From Parazoarcus communis (lineage in GTDB: Bacteria; Pseudomonadota; Gammaproteobacteria; Burkholderiales; Rhodocyclaceae), in contig NZ_CP022187.1 in NCBI RefSeq assembly GCF_003111645.1, positions 4,402,001 to 4,466,000 on the forward strand: a stretch of 64,000 bases of DNA, in the 5' to 3' direction. Below, piece by piece: positions 16,927-26,757 of the stretch. The position numbers were made by a program, and so were the translations under genes. Positions within the stretch are counted from its first letter, which is position 1. The number at the start of each line of letters is the position of its first letter. The notes below the pieces were generated by a model, which searched no databases, was not told the origin of the DNA, and saw only the letters and a list, made by a program, of their open reading frames with translations.

Positions 16927-17241
16927 TCACGCGCCCCAGCCGTGGTTCTTCACCACTTCCTGGCACTTCGCGCACCCTTCCCATGGAAGGCAGTCGCACG
17001 CCAGCACGAAAAAACCGGCGCCGGTGTTGTGTTCAGGGAAGGACTGCGTGTGGCCACGGGCAGCTGGCTTCGCGCCAGAGGCAGGCTTCGACTGTTGTGC
17101 GGAGGTCGTGAGCCATCGCGCAAAAGGCGTCAGGTCGGCTGCGTCCTTGACGTACCACACGCGACCTTTCGGATCCCAGCGCGCGCCGAGTTGTTTGGCC
17201 TCGTCCTTCTCAGCAAAGGGCACTTGCAGGTTGGTCCTCAT
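16927..17241 (-). CDS. DUF5710-domain protein
   Basis: This 104-residue protein starts with a DUF5710-like module: RTNLQVPFAEKDEAKQLGAR followed by WDPKGRVWYV and FARWL. This fold is found alone or attached to primase- and conjugation-related proteins, but its function is not known to me. The second half (LPWEGCAKCQEVVKNHGWGA at the end) has a CxxC pair and may bind metal. I chose the ATG ending at 17241 because the domain begins there; the longer frame adds a residue stretch without resemblance. It lies between the end of the GGDEF-EAL gene (convergent) and the tRNA-Ile terminator, a position next to a tRNA where accessory genes often enter. Base composition does not stand out. Confidence 0.7.
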   Translation of the reverse strand: MRTNLQVPFAEKDEAKQLGARWDPKGRVWYVKDAADLTPFARWLTTSAQQSKPASGAKPAARGHTQSFPEHNTGAGFFVLACDCLPWEGCAKCQEVVKNHGWGA

Positions 17242-17426
17242 GCCGACATCTCCAGATCTCCTGTGCGAGTGAAAGTAAGCCAGAGCCAGGGAAGCGCGAT
17301 TCAGCCGGCGTTGAAGGCCTGATTGCGATGACTCGTGCGGTCCGACCCGTGATCCTGCCATCTTCCGCCTTGTTCGTGCGAGGGCAGGTATCGCCAGCAA
17401 CGGTTCTATTGCAGCAAGAATGCTGC

Positions 17427-17464
17427 AAAAAAGAAAAGGGGTTAGAGAAATGATCTCTAACCCC
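17427..17464 (-). terminator. Intrinsic terminator of the tRNA-Ile gene
   Basis: On the minus strand a perfect 11-bp stem (GGGGTTAGAGA and its complement, 17438-17448 and 17454-17464) with a five-base loop is followed by TTTTCTTTTTT. It starts ten bases after the tRNA 3' end. Confidence 0.93.
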
Positions 17465-17473
17465 TTGATTCTA

Positions 17474-17552
<79 letters not shown>

Positions 17553-17589
17553 TTTTACCTGTCAGGGGTGCCTGACAGGCGATAGCGTG

Positions 17590-19599
<2,010 letters not shown>

Positions 19600-19647
19600 G
19601 GCACTCCTCGAATCAGGGCGAAATAAATGGGTAAACCGAAAATTATA

Positions 19648-21459
19648 CTATAGATCTGAGACTTTGCCTGCGCTGGCAAGGTTCCGTTTTTCCAGCAGAA
19701 GTTCAGACAGGCGGTGTCGATCACCCGCTGAGAGCGCTCCCTGCTTCGACAGTTCCAGCAGTTCGGTGATCTCGCGGGCAATTGCGTCGCCTTGCAGCTT
19801 GCGCAAGGTGTCCTCGAACAGGGTTTCGACAACGGACTCTTCGAACTCCGATTCGTCCTGTTCCGTTCCCAGTCTGGCCAGCGTGTCGCCGTGCGGTGTG
19901 TCGCGAAACCGTTCGATCAGAGCGCCAAGTCCGCCGGCCGGGATGGGTTCGCCGAGGCTGACAAGGTCAATGATGGCGATCATTGCGCGTCCCTCGGCGG
20001 AGTCGTCCGGGATGAGGTCGATCGGCAGTCGTGCCGCGCGCTCGGGGTGTTGCAGGATGAGGCGCAGCAGGGTGCCGATGGTCGACGGCGGCTTGCGTCG
20101 GCCTTGTGGGCGAAGCGGCTCGGTCCGGCGCGGTCCGCGCTTGAAGTCCTGCTTCTGGAAGCTCTGTCGCGGTGGTGCAGCCGGCTTGAATCCGAACGCA
20201 AGCTCAACCTCGGTCTGCGTCATCTCGGCGGCTTCGGCAATCGACTTGATGACCTGAAGGCGCAGCATCGGTGCGCCAATGCGGGTAACGAGCGGGCGCG
20301 ATTCATGGATCAGGCGCGCGCGTCCCTCTGCGGTGTCCAGTTCGCAGCGCTCCTTGAGTTCCTGCAGCAGTACGCTGGCCAGTGGCGATGCGCCCGCGGC
20401 GGCCTTGCGGAAGGCATCTGCGCCCTCCTTGCGCACGAAGGAGTCGGGGTCGTGTTCGGCAGGCAGAAACAGGAAAGCGAGCGTGGTGTCGTCGCGCAGC
20501 ACTTCGAGTGCGTTCTCGAGCGCGCGCCATGCGGCCCGGCGGCCTGCGGCGTCGCCGTCGAAGCAGAATACGATGCGGTCGGTGTGACGCAGCAGGGTGG
20601 TGATGTGGTGGGGCGTGGTTGCGGTGCCAAGGGTGGCGACCGCGTTGTCTACGCCGAACTGGGCAAGCGCAACAACGTCCATGTAGCCTTCGACGACAAG
20701 GGCGAAGCTGGCGTCCCGGATGGCCTTCTGCGCCAGGTACAGGCCGTAGAGTTCGCGTCCTTTCTCGAACAGCGGCGTTTCCGGCGAGTTGAGGTACTTG
20801 GGTTCGCCGCTGTCGAGCACGCGGCCGCCAAAGGCGATGATGCGGCCCCGCCGGTCGTGGATCGGAAACATGATCCGGTGGCGGAAGCGGTCGTAGCGCC
20901 GGCCCTGGTCGTTGTCGATGACCAGTCCGGCTTCAGCCAGGTGCTTGCTCTGATAGTCGGGAAACACGCGCTGGAGTGCCTGCCACTCATCGGGAGAGAA
21001 GCCGATGCCGAAGCGGGCGGCAACCTCGCCGGAGAGGCCGCGGCGCTTGAGGTAGTCGATTGCTTCGGGGGCGTGCTTGAGCTGATCCCGGTAGAAGCGC
21101 GCAGCTTCTGCCATGGCATCGACGAGCTTGGCATTGCCGTCGTCAAGTGCGTTCTGGCCCGGCTTGCCGTCGTCCGGCACCTGCACCCCGGCCTGGTTTG
21201 CAAGTTCCTTGACGGCGTCAACGAAGCCGAGGCCGCTGTACTCCATCAGGAAGCCAATTGCGCTCCCGTGCACGCCGCAACCGAAGCAGTGATAGAACTG
21301 CTTGCTTGGACTGACGGAGAAGGAGGCTGATTTTTCGCCGTGAAACGGACAGCAGGCGAAATAATTCGCGCCACTCTTTTTGAGAGGCAGGTAGCGCTCG
21401 ATGACGTCGACAATGTCGACGCGGGCAAGCAGATCCTGAACGAAAGACTGAGGAATCAT
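19648..21459 (-). CDS. dnaG: DNA primase
   Basis: This 603-residue enzyme makes RNA primers at the replication fork. The N-terminal zinc finger is CPFH (C37, H40) with C58 and C61, followed by the RNA polymerase domain with the TOPRIM motif VVEGYMDVVAL and FCFDGDAAGRRAA, and a C-terminal helicase-binding domain (about 440-603). The start is the ATG ending at 21459, where MIPQSFVQDLL matches other primases; no Shine-Dalgarno precedes it. A strong terminator lies only eight bases upstream, between rpsU and dnaG, so dnaG and rpoD depend on read-through as described for the E. coli macromolecular synthesis operon. Confidence 0.97.
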   Translation of the reverse strand: MIPQSFVQDLLARVDIVDVIERYLPLKKSGANYFACCPFHGEKSASFSVSPSKQFYHCFGCGVHGSAIGFLMEYSGLGFVDAVKELANQAGVQVPDDGKPGQNALDDGNAKLVDAMAEAARFYRDQLKHAPEAIDYLKRRGLSGEVAARFGIGFSPDEWQALQRVFPDYQSKHLAEAGLVIDNDQGRRYDRFRHRIMFPIHDRRGRIIAFGGRVLDSGEPKYLNSPETPLFEKGRELYGLYLAQKAIRDASFALVVEGYMDVVALAQFGVDNAVATLGTATTPHHITTLLRHTDRIVFCFDGDAAGRRAAWRALENALEVLRDDTTLAFLFLPAEHDPDSFVRKEGADAFRKAAAGASPLASVLLQELKERCELDTAEGRARLIHESRPLVTRIGAPMLRLQVIKSIAEAAEMTQTEVELAFGFKPAAPPRQSFQKQDFKRGPRRTEPLRPQGRRKPPSTIGTLLRLILQHPERAARLPIDLIPDDSAEGRAMIAIIDLVSLGEPIPAGGLGALIERFRDTPHGDTLARLGTEQDESEFEESVVETLFEDTLRKLQGDAIAREITELLELSKQGALSAGDRHRLSELLLEKRNLASAGKVSDL

Positions 21460-21466
21460 CGAACAG

Positions 21467-21514
21467 AAAAAATATCACGCCGGGCGAAGATCATGAAGAT
21501 CTTCGCCCGGCGTG
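21467..21514 (-). terminator. Strong hairpin terminator between rpsU and dnaG
   Basis: On the minus strand a perfect 17-bp stem (21498-21514 with 21476-21492, loop of five) is followed after a few bases by six T (21467-21472). It matches the position of the T1 terminator known between rpsU and dnaG in E. coli, where it keeps S21 output above primase output. Confidence 0.88.
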
Positions 21515-21543
21515 CAGGCAACCGGTAAAAAACCGGTGCGGGA

Positions 21544-21756
21544 TCAGTAGAGCTTCGGCGGCAGCGTCTGGCTGCGAAGGCGCTTGTGATTGCGCTTCAC
21601 CGCGGCGGCCAGCTTGCGCTTGCGCTCGGCGGTGGGCTTTTCGTAAAACTCACGCGAGCGCAGCTCAGTCAGCACACCGGTCTTCTCGATCGTGCGCTTG
21701 AAGCGACGAATAGCGACTTCAAACGGCTCGTTTTCCTTGACGCGGATACCCGGCAT
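21544..21756 (-). CDS. rpsU: 30S ribosomal protein S21
   Basis: This 70-residue, very basic ribosomal protein has the family sequence [20 protein letters not shown] at its start and ends [17 protein letters not shown]21 helps mRNA binding at the 3' end of 16S rRNA during initiation. A strong Shine-Dalgarno (AAGGAAG) precedes the ATG ending at 21756, and a good sigma-70 promoter lies about 50 bases further upstream. It is the first gene of the rpsU-dnaG-rpoD operon and is followed by a strong terminator. tsaD lies divergently on the other side, as in E. coli. Confidence 0.98.
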   Translation of the reverse strand: MPGIRVKENEPFEVAIRRFKRTIEKTGVLTELRSREFYEKPTAERKRKLAAAVKRNHKRLRSQTLPPKLY

Positions 21757-21796
21757 TGCTTACTTCCTTGAGTGTCTGGAGGGCAGAAAGATCGCA

Positions 21797-21825
21797 AATA
21801 TAGCGGGTTAGTCAGGCTCTGGCAA
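21797..21825 (-). promoter_or_regulatory. Sigma-70 promoter of the rpsU operon
   Basis: Reading the minus strand, TTGCCA (21820-21825), 17 bases, then TATATT (21797-21802). Spacing is ideal and both hexamers are close to consensus. It lies about 40-70 bases before the rpsU start. Confidence 0.7.
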
Positions 21826-21903
21826 GCATCTTGGTATGTTTCATTGCCGAAAAAGCCCTCGCCGGAAGGTAAAATGGCGCATTGACGACCGGGAATGCAG
21901 GGA

Positions 21904-22932
21904 ATGAAGGTACTGGGTATCGAGACATCGTGCGACGAAACAGGCGTTGCTGTGTATGACACCGAGGCGGGTTTGCTTGGGCAGAGCCTGCATTCGCAGA
22001 TTGATCTGCACGCGGTGTACGGCGGGGTCGTGCCCGAGCTCGCCTCGCGCGATCACATCCGGCGTCTGCCCATCCTGGTGCGGCAGGCCCTGGCCGAGGC
22101 CGGCCTCGATATCGGAGCGATGGACGCCATCGCGTACACGGCAGGGCCCGGCCTTGCAGGCGCCTTGCTGGTGGGTGCGAGCGTGGCCGAGTCGATGGCG
22201 ATGGCGGCCGGCATTCCGGCGCTCCCCGTGCATCACCTTGAGGGACACCTGCTGTCGCCACTGCTTGCTGCGGACCCACCGGATTTTCCCTTTGTCGCCT
22301 TGCTGGTGTCGGGCGGGCACACGCAGTTGATGGCGGTGACCGGCGTCGGTGCCTACACGCTGCTTGGCGAATCGCTCGACGATGCCGCAGGCGAGGCCTT
22401 CGACAAGACGGCGAAGTTGATCGGGCTCGGATATCCGGGCGGCCCCCAACTGGCGGCGCTGGCGCTGCAGGGGACCACCGGGCGCTTCAAGCTGCCGCGG
22501 CCGATGTTGCATTCGGGAGACCTGGACTTCAGCTTCAGCGGCCTGAAGACTGCCGTCCTCAATGTGGTCTCGGGGCCCGGATGGCAAGCCGAGTGGGCGG
22601 CGGATCTGGCCGCGGATTTTCAGCAGGCGGTAGTGGAAGTGCTGACCGCGAAGTCGCTGGCGGCATTGAAGCAGACGGGGCTGAAGTCGCTGGTCGTGGC
22701 AGGTGGCGTGGGTGCCAACGTGCAGTTGCGTGCGGGGCTCGATAGCGCGACGCGCCGCCGCGGGGCCCGGGTGTACTACCCCGAACCTGCGCTGTGCACC
22801 GACAACGGCGCGATGATTGCCTTTGCGGGCGCGTTGCGTCTCGCTGGCGGTGCTCGTCCGGAGCAGGCGCCTGGCGTGCGGATCAGGCCGCGATGGCCGC
22901 TCGCAGAACTGCTGACGCCAGCCGGAGGGTAG
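21904..22932 (+). CDS. tsaD: tRNA N6-threonylcarbamoyladenosine transferase
   Basis: This 342-residue protein is of the TsaD/Gcp family. With TsaB and TsaE it transfers the threonylcarbamoyl group to A37 of ANN-decoding tRNAs. The start [15 protein letters not shown], the metal-binding histidines in HHLEGH (H111, H115), SGGHTQL and the late GGVGAN and DNGAMIA motifs are all present. An ATG nine bases upstream is also possible; the one at 21904 gives the usual MKVLGIETS start and has GGGA nine bases before it. It is divergent from rpsU, the conserved arrangement. Confidence 0.97.
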   Translation: MKVLGIETSCDETGVAVYDTEAGLLGQSLHSQIDLHAVYGGVVPELASRDHIRRLPILVRQALAEAGLDIGAMDAIAYTAGPGLAGALLVGASVAESMAMAAGIPALPVHHLEGHLLSPLLAADPPDFPFVALLVSGGHTQLMAVTGVGAYTLLGESLDDAAGEAFDKTAKLIGLGYPGGPQLAALALQGTTGRFKLPRPMLHSGDLDFSFSGLKTAVLNVVSGPGWQAEWAADLAADFQQAVVEVLTAKSLAALKQTGLKSLVVAGGVGANVQLRAGLDSATRRRGARVYYPEPALCTDNGAMIAFAGALRLAGGARPEQAPGVRIRPRWPLAELLTPAGG

Positions 22933-22959
22933 TTCTTGAGGTTGGCAAGTGGGGGTAAC

Positions 22960-23556
22960 TCAGCCTTTCTTGCTGCTGCCCAGCTGGCCTTCGGTGCCGG
23001 CCAGCAGGCGCTGGATATTGGCGGTGTGACGCCAGATCAGTACCGCGCTCATGGCAAGCAGCACGGCGATGACCGGATTTGCGCCCAGCAGCAGGTAGCC
23101 GGCAATCGGCGAGACGATGGCTGCCCCAAGCGATCCAGCCGACGAGTATCGACTCGCGGCGGCGATCAGCAGCCAGGCTGCAAGGCAGGCAAGCGCAATC
23201 CGCCAGTCGATCCCGGCCAGCACGCCAAGTGCGGTGGCGACCCCCTTGCCACCGTTGAAGCGCAGGAAAACCGTGAATACGTGGCCAAGGAAGGCGGCAA
23301 AGCCGGCAAGCGCCGCTTCAGGGGCGGTGAAGCCCAGCTTGAGTGCAATCGACACCGCAACCCAGCCCTTGACGCAGTCGCCAATCAGGGTGACGGCTGC
23401 CGCGGCCTTGTTGCCGCTGCGCAGTACGTTGGTCGCGCCGGGGTTGCCCGAACCGTAGCTGCGCGGATCCTGCAGGCCGAACAGACGGCTGGAAACCAGC
23501 GCAAAAGGAATGGAGCCGAGCAGGTAGGCAGCAACAAGCAAAAGCAGGACAGACAT
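22960..23556 (-). CDS. plsY: Glycerol-3-phosphate acyltransferase PlsY
   Basis: This 198-residue inner-membrane enzyme transfers the acyl group from acyl-phosphate to glycerol-3-phosphate, the first step of phospholipid synthesis, together with PlsX. Five hydrophobic segments and the three PlsY motifs are visible: GSIPFALV, GSGNPGATNVLR and FNGGKGVAT. Two ATG codons follow each other (ending at 23559 and 23556); the GGAGA before them is best spaced for the second. It converges on tsaD and is divergent from folB, a neighbourhood also known in E. coli (ygjD/ygiH/folB). Confidence 0.95.
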   Translation of the reverse strand: MSVLLLLVAAYLLGSIPFALVSSRLFGLQDPRSYGSGNPGATNVLRSGNKAAAAVTLIGDCVKGWVAVSIALKLGFTAPEAALAGFAAFLGHVFTVFLRFNGGKGVATALGVLAGIDWRIALACLAAWLLIAAASRYSSAGSLGAAIVSPIAGYLLLGANPVIAVLLAMSAVLIWRHTANIQRLLAGTEGQLGSSKKG

Positions 23557-23667
23557 CATTTCTCCGTGACCCCTGAGTTCAGGTGGTCTTGTGATTCGCG
23601 CCACACATCGTGCGCAAGCAGCCTGAGCATCCGGCTAGAATTGCGGCGATTCTAATCGGGAAACGAC

Positions 23668-24045
23668 ATGGATTTCATCTTCATCGAAGAGTTGCGGGTG
23701 CAGGCCTGGGTGGGCATCTATCCGCGAGAGAAGATCGCGCCGCAGACAGTCGAGTTGCATCTGACCTTCGGGGTGCCCGATGCCGCTGCGGAGCAGGACG
23801 ACATTGCGGATACGATCAATTATGCGGAAGTGATCGAACGTATCCGCGGGGAATTGGCCGAGCGCCACTTCAATCTGATCGAGACACTTGGCGAATTCGT
23901 CGTGAACCTGCTGTTCGAGGAGTTCGGTGCGCCGTGGGTAAAAATTCGCATCGCGAAAATCGGTGTGATGAAAGGTGTGCGTCGGGTCGGCGTGTTCATT
24001 CAGCGCGGAAGGGAAGGCGTTACCCTGCCGCCGGGAATGAGCTGA
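23668..24045 (+). CDS. folB: Dihydroneopterin aldolase
   Basis: This 125-residue enzyme cleaves 7,8-dihydroneopterin to 6-hydroxymethyl-dihydropterin and glycolaldehyde in folate synthesis. The family pattern is clear: FIEELRVQAWVGIYPREK, then DTINYAEVIERI, FNLIETLGEFVVNLL and late KIGVMKGVRRVGVFIQR. The catalytic Glu is in LRVQAWVGIYPREK and the conserved Lys in the KIGVMKG region. The length is normal. It is followed by a hairpin terminator shared with the convergent H-NS-like gene. Confidence 0.95.
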   Translation: MDFIFIEELRVQAWVGIYPREKIAPQTVELHLTFGVPDAAAEQDDIADTINYAEVIERIRGELAERHFNLIETLGEFVVNLLFEEFGAPWVKIRIAKIGVMKGVRRVGVFIQRGREGVTLPPGMS

Positions 24046-24058
24046 AATAGAGGGACGT

Positions 24059-24083
24059 AAAAAAACCCGGCGCAGCCGGGTTT
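24059..24083 (-). terminator. Terminator between folB and the H-NS-like gene
   Basis: AAACCCGGC, three bases, GCCGGGTTT form a perfect 9-bp stem. Seven A on the left give a T-tract on the minus strand, so it ends the H-NS-like transcript. TTTGAATTT on the right may also allow it to end folB. Confidence 0.85.
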
Positions 24084-24099
24084 GAATTTGCGTGAATTC

Positions 24100-24459
24100 T
24101 CAGACCGCGAGTTCTTCGATCGACTTGCCTTGCGCGAGCCAGTCGAGCGCCCACTGCGGCTTGCGGCCGCGACCGCTCCAGCCCTGATCCGGGTTGGCCG
24201 GGTTGCGATACTTGATGACGCTGACCTTGGCGGGCTTTTTCGCCTTCGGTGCTTTGGCTGCCTTAGCCGGCTTTGCCGCACCCTTCTCCGGGCTCGAGGT
24301 GCCGAGCACGTCATCGAGCGACAGACCTTGCTCGGCTGCCATCTTCTGCATGCGCTTGATCAGGTCGCGTCGCGCAGTGTCGCTGCGGCGCCGAATTTCG
24401 GTTTCAACTTTCGATTGCAGGCGGCGCAATTCGGTCAGCGACAGATTGCCAAGTTCCAT
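24100..24459 (-). CDS. H-NS family nucleoid-associated protein
   Basis: This 119-residue protein is of the H-NS histone-like family. The N-terminal helical oligomerisation part (ELGNLSLTELRRLQSKVETE and onward) is joined by an Ala/Lys/Pro-rich linker (about 68-85) to the C-terminal DNA-binding motif with RNPANPDQGWSGRGRKPQW. Such proteins bind AT-rich DNA and silence acquired genes. The start is the ATG ending at 24459, preceded by GGAGAG. The upstream 180 bases are AT-rich with a perfect TTGACA box, which would fit autoregulation. Paralogues elsewhere in the genome cannot be excluded, so I give no symbol. Confidence 0.92.
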   Translation of the reverse strand: MELGNLSLTELRRLQSKVETEIRRRSDTARRDLIKRMQKMAAEQGLSLDDVLGTSSPEKGAAKPAKAAKAPKAKKPAKVSVIKYRNPANPDQGWSGRGRKPQWALDWLAQGKSIEELAV

Positions 24460-24582
24460 GATTTCTCTCCGGCTTATGTCCACACCTTGAATGTGGGGAT
24501 GTTGATCCTGCTGTTTGATGCAATTGCACGGGCGTATTCTGACAGCAAACCACACTGAAAATAAAACGTTTTTTCTGAAATC

Positions 24583-24610
24583 CGGATAACTTGCGTTTTG
24601 CAGTTGTCAA
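24583..24610 (-). promoter_or_regulatory. Candidate promoter of the H-NS-like gene
   Basis: On the minus strand a consensus TTGACA (24605-24610) is followed after 16 bases by TATCCG (24583-24588), a weak -10. It lies about 125 bases before the start codon in an AT-rich segment, leaving a long 5' leader with a small hairpin (CCACA/TGTGG). Confidence 0.4.
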
Positions 24611-24640
24611 TTCGTCCGCGCCAGGACCGGTGCAAAGCGC

Positions 24641-25129
24641 TCAGTTTGCAACCTGAACAAGCTGGGCCTGCAATACGCGAATCAGATCGTGCGGGTGGAT
24701 GCCGACCAGATAGCCGCGCTTGCCGCCATTGATATAGATCAGCGGCAGGTCGAGAATCGATTTTTCCATGTAAACGGGCATTTTCTTGCGGGTGCCAAAT
24801 GGCGACGTTCCGCCGATCAGAAAACCCGAGTGCCGGTTGGCGACCTCCGGCTTGCAAGGTTCGATGCGCTTGTGGCCGGTCTGTCGCGCCAGTTCCTTGG
24901 TTGAAACCTTGTGGTCCCCGTGCATGAGCATGACAAGCGGTTGACCGTTTTCGTCTTCCATGATCAGGGTTTTGATTACGGCGTGTTCGGACACATTCAA
25001 TTCACGTGAGGAAACCTCCGTCCCGCCGTGCTCTTCATATTCGTAGAGGTGATCGGAGTGGGCGATCCCGTGCTGTCGCAAGAAGCGGGTTGCGGGTGTT
25101 TCCGGTGCGTGCTTTTCAATTTTGCTCAT
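24641..25129 (-). CDS. ybaK: Cys-tRNA(Pro)/Cys-tRNA deacylase YbaK-like
   Basis: This 162-residue protein is of the YbaK/EbsC family, which removes cysteine wrongly attached to tRNA-Pro. Family segments are TPATRFLRQHGIAH, the conserved KTLIMEDENGQPLVMLM region with the active-site Lys, and GGTSPFGTRKKMPVYMEKS followed by YINGGKRGYLVGI. The start is the ATG ending at 25129; the frame is open upstream but without resemblance. It lies between the H-NS-like gene and xerD on the same strand with gaps of 181 and 82 bases, so it may be transcribed separately. Confidence 0.92.
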   Translation of the reverse strand: MSKIEKHAPETPATRFLRQHGIAHSDHLYEYEEHGGTEVSSRELNVSEHAVIKTLIMEDENGQPLVMLMHGDHKVSTKELARQTGHKRIEPCKPEVANRHSGFLIGGTSPFGTRKKMPVYMEKSILDLPLIYINGGKRGYLVGIHPHDLIRVLQAQLVQVAN

Positions 25130-25211
25130 GATCGGATTTCCTGATGACGGCAATATCGCGTGACGGTCATTAATGGCTGCGAGTTGGCAAAAGATCCGCC
25201 AGTCTCGTAGT

Positions 25212-26132
25212 TCAGGCACGCGGGTGATGAAGTTGGTGAAGTTGTTTCAAGCGTTCGCGGGCGACATGCGTATAAACCTGTGTGGTCGAAATGTCCGCGT
25301 GCCCGAGCAGCATTTGCACTACCCGCAGATCGGCGCCGTGATTGAGCAGGTGGGTGGCAAATGCATGTCGAACCGTGTGCGGTGATATACGCTGTGCCGG
25401 AATGCCGACCTGCACGGCGTATTGCTTGATGATCCGCCAGAACATCTGTCTTGTCATGCCGCTGCCGCGCCGGGTGACAAAAATGGCATCGCAATTGCGT
25501 CCGGCGAGCAAGGTGTTGCGGGCGCCGCCAACGTAGCGGGCAATCCATTCGGAAGCAATTTCACCGAGCGGAACGAGTCGTTCCTTGCTGCCTTTACCCA
25601 TGATGCGGATCACCCCCTCGTTCAAGCTGATTGCGAACAGCTTGAGCTCGGTCAATTCGGAAACGCGCAGGCCGCATGCATACAAAACTTCCAGCATGCA
25701 GCGATCCCGGATGCCGAGTTCGGTGTCGGTGTCGGGGGCGGCAAGCAGGGCTTCGACCTGCGCTTCCGAAAGCGTTTTTGGAAAACGGTCGGAGGGTAAG
25801 GGTGAATCCAGTTGCAGGGTAGGGTCTTCGCTGATGCGGCCCTGCGTCAGCAGATGGCGATAATAGCGCCGCCAGGCCGATAGCAGCCGACGCTGGCTGG
25901 TGGACTTGGCGCGCAGACTGAACTCGGCCAGATAGGCGCTCAGTTCGGCTGCCGGTGCCGATTGAAGGGGAATGCCGCGCGCAGCGAGCCACTTGCCGAA
26001 CAAGGCGAGGTCGCTGCGGTAGCCGGACAGGGTGTTGCGCGCCAGTCCGTGTTCCAGCCACAGGGTGTCGACGAAGGCGTCAAGCTCATCACGCAAGGTG
26101 TCGGGCAGGGGGGGCGCAGGTGTCCGGCTCAT
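25212..26132 (-). CDS. xerD: Site-specific tyrosine recombinase XerD
   Basis: This 306-residue recombinase works with XerC at the dif site to resolve chromosome dimers at the FtsK septum. The SAM-like N-terminal domain (about 11-100) is followed by the catalytic domain with R156 (CGLRVSEL), K180 (GKGSK), H252 and R255 (HTVRH), H278 (LLGHAD) and Y287 (VYTHV). The ending ERLKQLHQLHHPRA matches XerD rather than XerC. It overlaps the end of ogt by four bases (ATGA). This is a chromosomal housekeeping recombinase; nothing around it suggests an integron or phage integrase. Confidence 0.96.
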   Translation of the reverse strand: MSRTPAPPLPDTLRDELDAFVDTLWLEHGLARNTLSGYRSDLALFGKWLAARGIPLQSAPAAELSAYLAEFSLRAKSTSQRRLLSAWRRYYRHLLTQGRISEDPTLQLDSPLPSDRFPKTLSEAQVEALLAAPDTDTELGIRDRCMLEVLYACGLRVSELTELKLFAISLNEGVIRIMGKGSKERLVPLGEIASEWIARYVGGARNTLLAGRNCDAIFVTRRGSGMTRQMFWRIIKQYAVQVGIPAQRISPHTVRHAFATHLLNHGADLRVVQMLLGHADISTTQVYTHVARERLKQLHQLHHPRA

Positions 26133-26614
26133 TGCATCTCGTTGTTCAGCAACCAGCGCTTGGCCGCAATCAGATAGCCGTCGCGGGCATTGGCAAAGCC
26201 GCCGATGCTGTTCGCTGCGACAACGCGGTGGCAGGGGACAGCAAGCGGAAACGGGTTGGCGCCACAGGCCTGCCCGACGGCGCGTGGGGCGCTGCCGAGC
26301 ATGCGGGCAATGTCGCCGTAGGTGCGCACCTCGCCCGGCGGGATGGCCTGCAGTGCCGCTCGCACCTGGCACTGAAAGCTCGTGCCGCACGCAGCGAGGG
26401 GGAGCACCAGCGCCTGTTGTGGCGCTGCGATCCAGTCGCGGATGCGGTCGGCGATGGCTGCAGCAAGCGGTGAACACGGTGCTTGCTCCGGCGTGTCTGG
26501 CGGCAGAAATACCATCTCGGTGACGCTATCGCCGGCGATACGGATGCCGAACTTGCCGAAGGGCAGGTTCAGCACGGCGGCGAATGCTTGCTGTCGGGCT
26601 TGCCGTGTGGGCAT
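26129..26614 (-). CDS. ogt: Methylated-DNA--protein-cysteine methyltransferase
   Basis: This 161-residue suicide repair protein takes methyl groups from O6-methylguanine. The acceptor cysteine is C128 in VPCHRVV, with the helix-turn-helix RTYGDIARMLG and the late GGFANARDGYLIAAKRWLL segment all present. The N-terminal domain is short, and there is no Ada regulatory domain, so it is the Ogt/MGMT type. It is followed by xerD with a four-base overlap, implying translational coupling of two functionally unrelated genes. The 143 bases before it contain the hairpin downstream of proA. Confidence 0.93.
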   Translation of the reverse strand: MPTRQARQQAFAAVLNLPFGKFGIRIAGDSVTEMVFLPPDTPEQAPCSPLAAAIADRIRDWIAAPQQALVLPLAACGTSFQCQVRAALQAIPPGEVRTYGDIARMLGSAPRAVGQACGANPFPLAVPCHRVVAANSIGGFANARDGYLIAAKRWLLNNEMQ

Positions 26615-26684
26615 CGTGTTACCTGGGTGCTGGCGCCGTCCCCGCAGCGAGTGCGGATGCGCCGTCGATCACGGGGCTGAAAGC

Positions 26685-26712
26685 GGAACGCCCGTGCAAT
26701 GACGGGCGTTCC
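26685..26712 (-). terminator. Hairpin downstream of proA
   Basis: GGAACGCCCGT and its exact complement (11-bp stem, six-base loop) lie about 45 bases after the proA stop on the minus strand. The bases after it (GCTTTCAG) are a poor T-tract, so termination is plausible but not certain. Confidence 0.5.
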
Positions 26713-26757
26713 AATGCTATCCGTTCGATAAACGGTGCGATAGTGCTTCGAGCGCAA

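Noticed and set aside
25212-26132. Tyrosine recombinase as a sign of an integron or phage
   Set aside because: The sequence is a standard XerD with the typical C-terminal ending, among housekeeping genes and without attachment-site repeats.
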